From the NCBI GenBank assembly GCA_029287515.1, contig JARFQZ010000078.1, positions 1 through 7,685 on the forward strand: a DNA stretch of 7,685 nucleotides, read 5' to 3'. This document shows positions 6,683 through 7,685 of this stretch, piece after piece (within the stretch, counting starts at the first letter, position 1; every line of letters begins with the position of its first letter). This DNA is from Lysobacterales bacterium. GTDB taxonomy: Bacteria > Pseudomonadota > Gammaproteobacteria > Xanthomonadales > SZUA-36. The position numbers and the translations under genes are program-made. Below the pieces are notes generated by a model. The model saw only the letters and a list, made by a program, of their open reading frames with translations. It was not told the DNA's origin and did not search any database.

Positions 6683-7685
6683 TTGAGAGAACAGCCGAAA
6701 ACTTCGATCTTCCGGCAATGCCAGGTCCTGTTCCCGGACTGGGCCAGGCTTTCTGTCGGGGATTTCGAGTTCGACGATCCCAAGGGTTTCTCGTCCTTCA
6801 CCATGGGCGTTCGCTGCCAGCAGCCGGCTGAGCCGCCCGCGGTTTTGTATCGCCGCCTCGAAGGAAAGGAAAACGCCATCCTGGATTTTGAAACGGAAAA
6901 GGCAGTTTTCCTCACGCTGGGATCGCAGGGCATTGCCGCCCAATGCCATCATTACGATGATACCTGCCGGATTGAGTCTTTTTACCACGGCCGGACGCTG
7001 GTGGCCGGCGACCTTTTTGAGCCGGATCATCTGCGCCAGATTGCAAACCAGCTATACCGGTTTCACCAGATCAGGCCAGCAGGCCTGCCGCGACAGGGTT
7101 TTTTCGAGCTCCTGCATGAGAAATGGGGGCGGCTGGCGCGAACGGTTCTCGAGGATCATTCGGCAAATTTCCCGCCCGATGAGCGCTCCATGTGCGAAGA
7201 TCTCCGGGAAATCTACAGCCCCGAAACCCTGGAGAAAGTCAGGCATCACCTTCCTGAAGGTGAGCTGACCTTCTGCCACAACGACACTTATCACGGCAAC
7301 ATCATGAAACTCGATAGTGGCGACATCAAACTGCTCGACTTCGAGTTTTCCTGCCTGAACAACAAGGCCTATGATTTTTCAAACTTGTTCGCCGAGACCG
7401 TCATGGAACATCAACAGGCAAAAAGCCCCTATTTCAGGATCGCGGAGCCAAAATACAGTGACCATCACCTGGGCATGCTGATCAATTTCTACCTGGACAA
7501 CGGGGACTACGGGGATTCGAAGGAGAGAAACAGGCAGTTCGGGAAATTGTTGGAAGACACCAAACGAATGTTGGTTCTGTCCGACTACAAATATGCCCTG
7601 GCAGCATTACCGCTCGCGGTTGAGCCCATTCAGAAAATCCGCTTTATTCCCTATGCCTGGCAGCGCTTCAGAAAGTTCCTGGCGG
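6683..7685 (+). CDS. Choline/ethanolamine kinase-like phosphotransferase, 3' end cut off
   Basis: At least 334 residues are present; the C-terminus is lost at the window end but probably by only a few residues. The fold is the aminoglycoside-phosphotransferase/choline kinase type, expected to phosphorylate a small alcohol such as choline or ethanolamine with ATP in the cytoplasm. Counting from TTG 6683: N-lobe PAVLYRRLEG (52-61) with E70 or E72 as the likely acidic partner, CRIESFYHGRTL (95-106), the Brenner motif FCHNDTYHGNI (197-207) with catalytic D201, and the metal-binding LLDFEFSCLNN (217-227, D219), followed by AYDFSNLFAET. The HND and DFE segments resemble eukaryotic choline kinases more than bacterial LicA, which has a DWE-type motif. 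The start is uncertain: the frame is that of fhs, there is no ATG before 6803, and 6803 is inside the N-lobe. TTG 6683 is the best of several poor candidates and has no ribosome site. The exact substrate is inferred only. Confidence 0.82.
   Translation, partial: MREQPKTSIFRQCQVLFPDWARLSVGDFEFDDPKGFSSFTMGVRCQQPAEPPAVLYRRLEGKENAILDFETEKAVFLTLGSQGIAAQCHHYDDTCRIESFYHGRTLVAGDLFEPDHLRQIANQLYRFHQIRPAGLPRQGFFELLHEKWGRLARTVLEDHSANFPPDERSMCEDLREIYSPETLEKVRHHLPEGELTFCHNDTYHGNIMKLDSGDIKLLDFEFSCLNNKAYDFSNLFAETVMEHQQAKSPYFRIAEPKYSDHHLGMLINFYLDNGDYGDSKERNRQFGKLLEDTKRMLVLSDYKYALAALPLAVEPIQKIRFIPYAWQRFRKFLA

Overview
The window looks like one end of a draft-assembly contig from a Gram-negative bacterium, most likely a marine or sediment gammaproteobacterium. 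This is inferred from lipoprotein and Tat signal sequences, a moderately GC-rich composition and the general look of the proteins; no taxonomic marker is present. Gene density is high, no gap exceeds about 150 bases, and I see no tRNA, rRNA, CRISPR array, insertion sequence or phage gene. Bases 1-15 are not genomic: they match the synthetic Tn5 mosaic end used in transposase-based library kits, so real sequence begins near base 16.

Left part, minus strand (16-2302): two overlapping genes encode a pair of M16 (pitrilysin/insulinase-like) peptidase subunits. The upstream one keeps the full zinc site (HxxEH plus a distal Glu). The downstream one has lost all three residues at the HxxEH site and is cut off by the contig end. 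Both carry envelope-targeting signals, so the pair probably forms a periplasmic, lipid-anchored heterodimeric protease.

Middle part, minus strand (2448-4877): a broken gene for an exported protein of unknown function lies downstream of a RimJ/RimL-like GNAT acetyltransferase. The GNAT gene overlaps the 3' end of a Tat-exported dienelactone-hydrolase-family enzyme. The last two form a transcription unit that starts from the divergent region at 4878-4978.

Right part, plus strand (4979-7685): fhs (formate-tetrahydrofolate ligase, one-carbon metabolism) is followed 24 bases later, in the same reading frame, by a choline/ethanolamine-kinase-like gene. This gene has no plausible ATG start and runs off the right end almost complete. 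A short perfect inverted repeat in the fhs/hydrolase divergent region is a candidate operator.

Most of this is ordinary chromosomal housekeeping and accessory content. The points worth a second look are the adapter remnant, the active/inactive M16 pair, the broken exported-protein gene, and the eukaryote-like choline kinase with its odd start behind fhs. I do not see evidence for a new multi-gene system.
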